Of a stretch of DNA of 64,000 nucleotides, positions 60,883-64,000 are shown in pieces (positions within the stretch are counted from its first letter, which is position 1; the number at the start of each line of letters is the position of its first letter). This DNA comes from Acidobacteriota bacterium (GTDB lineage: Bacteria > Acidobacteriota > Terriglobia > Bryobacterales > Bryobacteraceae). The notes below the pieces were generated by a model. That model had not been told where the DNA came from, ran no database searches, and saw nothing but the letters and a program-made list of their open reading frames with translations. Where the stretch lies: contig JAFDVS010000007.1 in the NCBI GenBank assembly GCA_018268935.1, positions 62,001 through 126,000 on the forward strand, written 5' to 3'. The translations under genes and the position numbers were made by a program.

Positions 60883-62055
60883 ATGATGCGGATAACTCTG
60901 ATCTGCTGCCCGTTTCAGACTTCGTACGGTTCCTATGCCGGCTCACTCAAGGCGGCGCTGGAGCGAAAGCTCGGCGGGCCAGTCAACTGGCTCGCGGCCA
61001 ACTGCGGTTGCGGAGACCCGATCGAGGTGGAGCGCCGCTTCCAGACCCCAGACTGCACTTACTTCGAGCTGCCCGTTCCAGGAGGATACCGATCTTCATC
61101 CGCCTGGAAGCGCGTGTTGCGGGGGAAGGCGCGCGACGTCAGCCTGTATCTCCGCGCCCGCCGCTACGCCAATTTGTGTAAGCATGCCGAGCTGGTGCAC
61201 TTCCAGCAGATTCTGAACGGCTACGGATCGAAGGCCGTGTTTCATTGGCTGAGGCAACCGTCGACTGCCGTAAGAGTTGTCACGGTTCACGAATTGGATG
61301 CCGACCAACTGGAACGTCCGGACACCAATCTGACCTACAATCTTGCCGATGCCGTGATCGTGCATTGCGAGGAGATGAGGGAGCAACTCGTCCGGCTGCA
61401 CGTGGAGAGCGGCCGAATTTACGTCGCGCTCTATGGGGCGGGACTACCAACGGGCAGGCTCGATGGCCCGCGAGCTGGGGTGGTTTTCTACGGCGGCCAC
61501 AAACTGGCTTCGGGCAAAGGCTTGGACACTTTGCTGCAAGCGGTGTCGCTGATGGAGCGCTGTATCCCGGACAAGATGCCGGAGATCAAGATCCACGGGC
61601 ACTACGGCACGGAGCCCCCCGCCGACGCGATCCGTCTGGCTCGCGATATTGGAGTGGCAGAACGCATCACCTGGCTGAACCAGATATCCAACGAGGAGAT
61701 GGCGCAGTTGTATCTCAGCTCCCAACTCTGCGCTTTGCCCTATACGAGCGGCTTCGCCGGTTTACCAGCCGCGCTGGCCGCTGCCTGCGCGCTGCCTGTC
61801 GTGTGCACATCGAAAGCCGCGCTGACCGATCATCTGGGAAGCGACGGGATCTGGGTGGACACGAATGACCCGGAGCGGCTGGCGGATTGCATGATGGCAC
61901 TGCTCGCCGATGGGAAACTCAGCCGGGAGATTGGCGCGCGGCTGCGCAAGCGGGCGGAGTTGTTCCTCAGTTGGGACGTGATTGCAGATCGGACACTGGA
62001 GATTTATGCCAAGGCCATGGCCAGAAAGCCGGCTTCGCCTGGGCGGGCTGCTTAG
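60883..62055 (+). CDS. Glycosyltransferase family 4 (last of the operon)
   Basis: Protein of 390 aa. The donor-binding C-terminal domain shows GVVFYGGHKLASGKGLDTLL, KIHGHYG and LCALPYTSGFAGLPAALAAA, plus PVVCTSKAALTDHLG. The acceptor half has VVTVHELDADQLERP and VIVHCEEMREQLVRL. It starts at the ATG at 60883 with GAGGTAGG and ends by overlapping the acyltransferase by 50 nt. It adds a late sugar or branch. Confidence 0.87.
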   Translation: MMRITLICCPFQTSYGSYAGSLKAALERKLGGPVNWLAANCGCGDPIEVERRFQTPDCTYFELPVPGGYRSSSAWKRVLRGKARDVSLYLRARRYANLCKHAELVHFQQILNGYGSKAVFHWLRQPSTAVRVVTVHELDADQLERPDTNLTYNLADAVIVHCEEMREQLVRLHVESGRIYVALYGAGLPTGRLDGPRAGVVFYGGHKLASGKGLDTLLQAVSLMERCIPDKMPEIKIHGHYGTEPPADAIRLARDIGVAERITWLNQISNEEMAQLYLSSQLCALPYTSGFAGLPAALAAACALPVVCTSKAALTDHLGSDGIWVDTNDPERLADCMMALLADGKLSREIGARLRKRAELFLSWDVIADRTLEIYAKAMARKPASPGRAA

Positions 62056-62614
62056 CGCCAGTCGGGCACTGCAACTGGAGGCGATCTACCGCCGTATTCG
62101 AAGTGCCTTGGAGGTGCATGGCTACACGCCCTATACGATTGCGGATTACCTTCGTCAGTCCGGGGCCGAGGTGGGCGAAGGGTGCTGGATCGTACCGACC
62201 AGCTTCAGCACGGAGCCGTACCTTGTTCGGATTGGAAACCATGTGTCGATTGAGGAGGGCGTCTCCTTCATGACGCACGACGGAGGGCCGTGGGTCTTCC
62301 GGGACCGAATCTCCGATCTTCAGGTGTTGGGTCCGATCGTGATTTACGACAACTGCTACATTGGGGCGCGTACGATTCTCGGGCCGAACACCCGTATCGG
62401 ACCGAACTCGGTGGTGTTGGCCGGCTCGGTGGTGATCTCGGATGTTCCTCCGAACACCGTTGCGCTCGGGGTCCCGGCCCGGCCACTCATGCCGCTGGAC
62501 CAATACCGGCAAAAATGCGTGGAGCGCTGGACCGCCCAGCGCTCCGCTGAACCCTGCGATCGGGAGCAGATGAAGCAACACCTGCTGACCCACTTTCGGG
62601 AACAATTGTCATGA
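62006..62614 (+). CDS. Hexapeptide-repeat (left-handed beta-helix) acyltransferase
   Basis: Protein of 202 aa. The hexapeptide core reads VRIGNHVSIEEGVSF, VIYDNCYIGARTILGPNTRI, GPNSVVLAGSVVISDVPPNT and ends VPARPLMPL, giving about five coils. The His of THDGGP is near the catalytic position. It should O- or N-acetylate a sugar of the repeat. Start chosen at the ATG at 62006 (GGAG upstream), inside the 3' end of the previous gene; TTG at 61982 is also possible. Last gene of the operon. Confidence 0.85.
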   Translation: MPRPWPESRLRLGGLLSASRALQLEAIYRRIRSALEVHGYTPYTIADYLRQSGAEVGEGCWIVPTSFSTEPYLVRIGNHVSIEEGVSFMTHDGGPWVFRDRISDLQVLGPIVIYDNCYIGARTILGPNTRIGPNSVVLAGSVVISDVPPNTVALGVPARPLMPLDQYRQKCVERWTAQRSAEPCDREQMKQHLLTHFREQLS

Positions 62615-62648
62615 AGGGCAGGCCCCCTTTTCCGGTTGCCTGCCCTCT

Positions 62649-62744
62649 AAGGAACACGCGCAAAACGGAGCCCGCCCGCGCCTTGATGCGGACGCGTGTT
62701 CCTTCGGTATTGGCGGCGCGGAGCGTGCCCTTTGCGCTTCTGAG
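62649..62744. repeat. Third copy of the dispersed ~94-bp repeat, with perfect 12-bp hairpin arms
   Basis: The core at 62651-62744 matches 26201-26295 and 26384-26478 with few changes. Here the inverted arms are perfect: AAGGAACACGCG at 62649-62660 and CGCGTGTTCCTT at 62693-62704. It lies between the convergent ends of the exopolysaccharide operon and the minus-strand Ig-repeat gene, so it may act as a bidirectional terminator, although there is no obvious T-run. Confidence 0.85.
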
Positions 62745-62760
62745 CCGCGAGGGGAACGAA

Positions 62761-64000
62761 TCAACGCACCACGATGGGTGTACTCCTAGCCGCAGCGAGG
62801 TAGCCAATCCTCCAGCGGAACTCATAGACGCCGGGAGTAGCCGGCGCCGGCATGGTGAACGTACCGGTTGTTGCGCCATTCGGATACTGGCGCCATACGG
62901 GCTGGTCGTTGGGCGCTCCCACCAGGTAGAGTCCGACGCTGTCGTTCGATGGCCGTCCCGCGGGGACGTTCCAACGCACCGTTAACGGAGTTCCCGGAGC
63001 AGCCGCCGCCGTGGTGGTGGTCAGGCTGAATGGGGTGACACCGACAGGCATCGTTTCACTTTTTGCCTTCAGTGTGTACGAGCCCTTCAGGTAGTAGTGG
63101 AACTCGTAGTAGCCCGGCGTAGGAGGCAGATTGACTACAGCGCTGCCGCTGGTGGCGCCGCCGGTGTAGCGGTACCACACATACCACCAATTGGGGGAAC
63201 CCGTTCCGCTGAGGGCAATCCAGTCGGAGGACGGCTGTCCGGCGGGGGCCGTCCAATCGACTCTGACCTGGGTCGCACTGATGGGAGTGTAGGAGACGCT
63301 AAACCCGCCGGAGGTTACGGGCGGATTCAACGTGACGGTGGCGACGGCGGACCGTGTGGGATCGGCCACTGAAGTTGCCCTCACCTGCACGGTCTGTTGC
63401 GATGTAACCGAGGCCGGGGCCGTGTAGAGACCAGTGGACGACAAGCTGCCGGCCGTTGCGCCCAACGACCACGTGACCGCTGTGTTGCTGGACCCGCTCA
63501 CTGCCGCTGTAAACTGCTGGGTTTGACCGGCGGTGAGACTGGCGGTTGCGGGATTGATGGTGACGGTTACCGGCGGGTTCAATGTGATCGTGGCTGCAGC
63601 CGACCGCGTGGGATCAGCGACCGAAGTGGCGATGACCTGCAAGATCTGTTGCGAGGCAACTGAGGCCGGGGCCGTGTAGAGTCCGGTAGACGACAGGGTG
63701 CCGGCCGCCGCGCTCAAAGACCATGTGACCGCTGTGTTGCTGGACCCGGTAACTGCCGCTGTGAACTGCTGGCTCTGGCCGGTGGCTAAACTGGCAGCCC
63801 CCGGATTGACGCTGACGGTCACCGGCGGGTTCAGAGTGATTGTGGCTACAGCCGACCGCGTGGGATCGGCGACCGAAGTGGCGGTAACCTGCACGGTCTG
63901 TTGCGATGTGACCGAGGCCGGGGCTGTATAGAGGCCAGTGGACGATAGGCTGCCGGCCGCGGCACTCAAGGACCAAGTGACCGCTGTGTTGCTGGACCCG
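62761..64000 (-). CDS. Large Ig-like repeat surface protein, 5' end beyond the window
   Basis: Partial: the frame is open to the right edge, so the true start is outside. The C-terminal 413 residues are seen. Each ~84-residue repeat follows the pattern TAVTWSLSAAAGSLSSTGLY, then TAPASVTSQQTVQVTATS and a TITLNPPVTV strand. The last ~200 residues hold two other beta domains (WTAPAGQPSSDWIAL and WNVPAGRPSNDSVGLYL). No membrane helix or sorting signal was seen at the C-terminus. Likely a long secreted or surface protein, adhesin-like. Gene runs towards the exopolysaccharide operon. Confidence 0.85.
   Translation of the reverse strand, partial: GSSNTAVTWSLSAAAGSLSSTGLYTAPASVTSQQTVQVTATSVADPTRSAVATITLNPPVTVSVNPGAASLATGQSQQFTAAVTGSSNTAVTWSLSAAAGTLSSTGLYTAPASVASQQILQVIATSVADPTRSAAATITLNPPVTVTINPATASLTAGQTQQFTAAVSGSSNTAVTWSLGATAGSLSSTGLYTAPASVTSQQTVQVRATSVADPTRSAVATVTLNPPVTSGGFSVSYTPISATQVRVDWTAPAGQPSSDWIALSGTGSPNWWYVWYRYTGGATSGSAVVNLPPTPGYYEFHYYLKGSYTLKAKSETMPVGVTPFSLTTTTAAAAPGTPLTVRWNVPAGRPSNDSVGLYLVGAPNDQPVWRQYPNGATTGTFTMPAPATPGVYEFRWRIGYLAAARSTPIVVR
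63319..64000. repeat. 252-bp coding tandem repeats (84-aa Ig-like units)
   Basis: Matching positions recur exactly 252 bp apart, for example the sequence around 63319, 63571 and 63823 (the Gly-Gly-Phe-Asn-type codons at the domain junction). Copies are nearly identical at the DNA level, including synonymous sites, which points to recent duplication or gene conversion. At least three units are visible, the last cut by the window edge. Confidence 0.88.

Noticed and set aside
28125..62614. An exosortase/PEP-CTERM system
   Set aside because: The Wzz, BY-kinase, deacetylase and FemAB-like set resembles XrtA-type loci, but no exosortase membrane protein or PEP-CTERM tail was found.

Overview
The window reads as chromosomal DNA of an Acidobacteriota bacterium, most likely of the Bryobacterales/Solibacteraceae type. 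The main clue is the protein at 57054-59678, whose C-terminal third looks like the TIGR03437 domain I associate with Solibacter-like genomes. High-GC coding, GTG/TTG starts and long translationally coupled operons fit this. No rRNA, tRNA, CRISPR array, integrase or transposase was seen.

Region 1 (about 18-26023, minus strand) is one compact operon for a contractile injection system (CIS) of the phage-tail-like/eCIS type. In transcription order it encodes a receiver-like protein, two unplaced proteins, two sheaths (694 and 512 aa), a tube protein, a tail assembly protein with a zinc knuckle, a tiny DUF6760-like protein, a third sheath (810 aa), a second tube protein, a Pvc16/DUF4255 terminator, a two-domain AAA+ ATPase, a small protein, an Arg/His/Thr-rich protein, a LysM tube-baseplate connector, the gpD-like and gpV-like halves of the spike, a small unknown, a gp25 wedge protein, two baseplate J-type proteins, a tail protein I, an Ig-fold protein, and finally an exported, membrane-anchored von Willebrand A protein. 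No toxin is recognisable.

Region 2 (26024-28124) is regulatory and repetitive. It holds a tandem 183-bp repeat whose core recurs near 62.65 kb, an orphan NarL-type regulator with a degenerate receiver, and a good sigma70-like promoter followed by about 550 nt of hairpin-rich untranslated DNA leading into the next operon.

Region 3 (28125-62614, plus strand) is a Wzx/Wzy-type exopolysaccharide operon. It starts with a NusG-paralogue antiterminator and a PilZ protein. Next come chain-length, export and outer-membrane proteins, a BY-kinase, an O-antigen-ligase-type polymerase, a priming sugar transferase, several glycosyltransferases and a flippase. Sugar-modifying enzymes follow: two DegT aminotransferases, an NDP-sugar dehydratase, three polysaccharide deacetylases plus a NodB-like relative, an ATP-grasp ligase, and GNAT/FemAB-like and hexapeptide acyltransferases. 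A heparinase-like lyase and a beta-helix protein lie near the end. A HprK-related kinase, a PqqD-like protein with an odd exported-looking tail, and a nucleotidyltransferase form a cassette inside it.

Region 4 (62649-64000) holds the third copy of the dispersed repeat, then the 3' end of a minus-strand gene built from 84-residue Ig-like tandem repeats that runs off the right edge.

Functionally the window joins a protein-injection machine, an envelope polysaccharide factory and a repeat-rich surface protein, all cell-surface functions. Coordinates are from direct reading; family names rest on motif recognition, not database searches.
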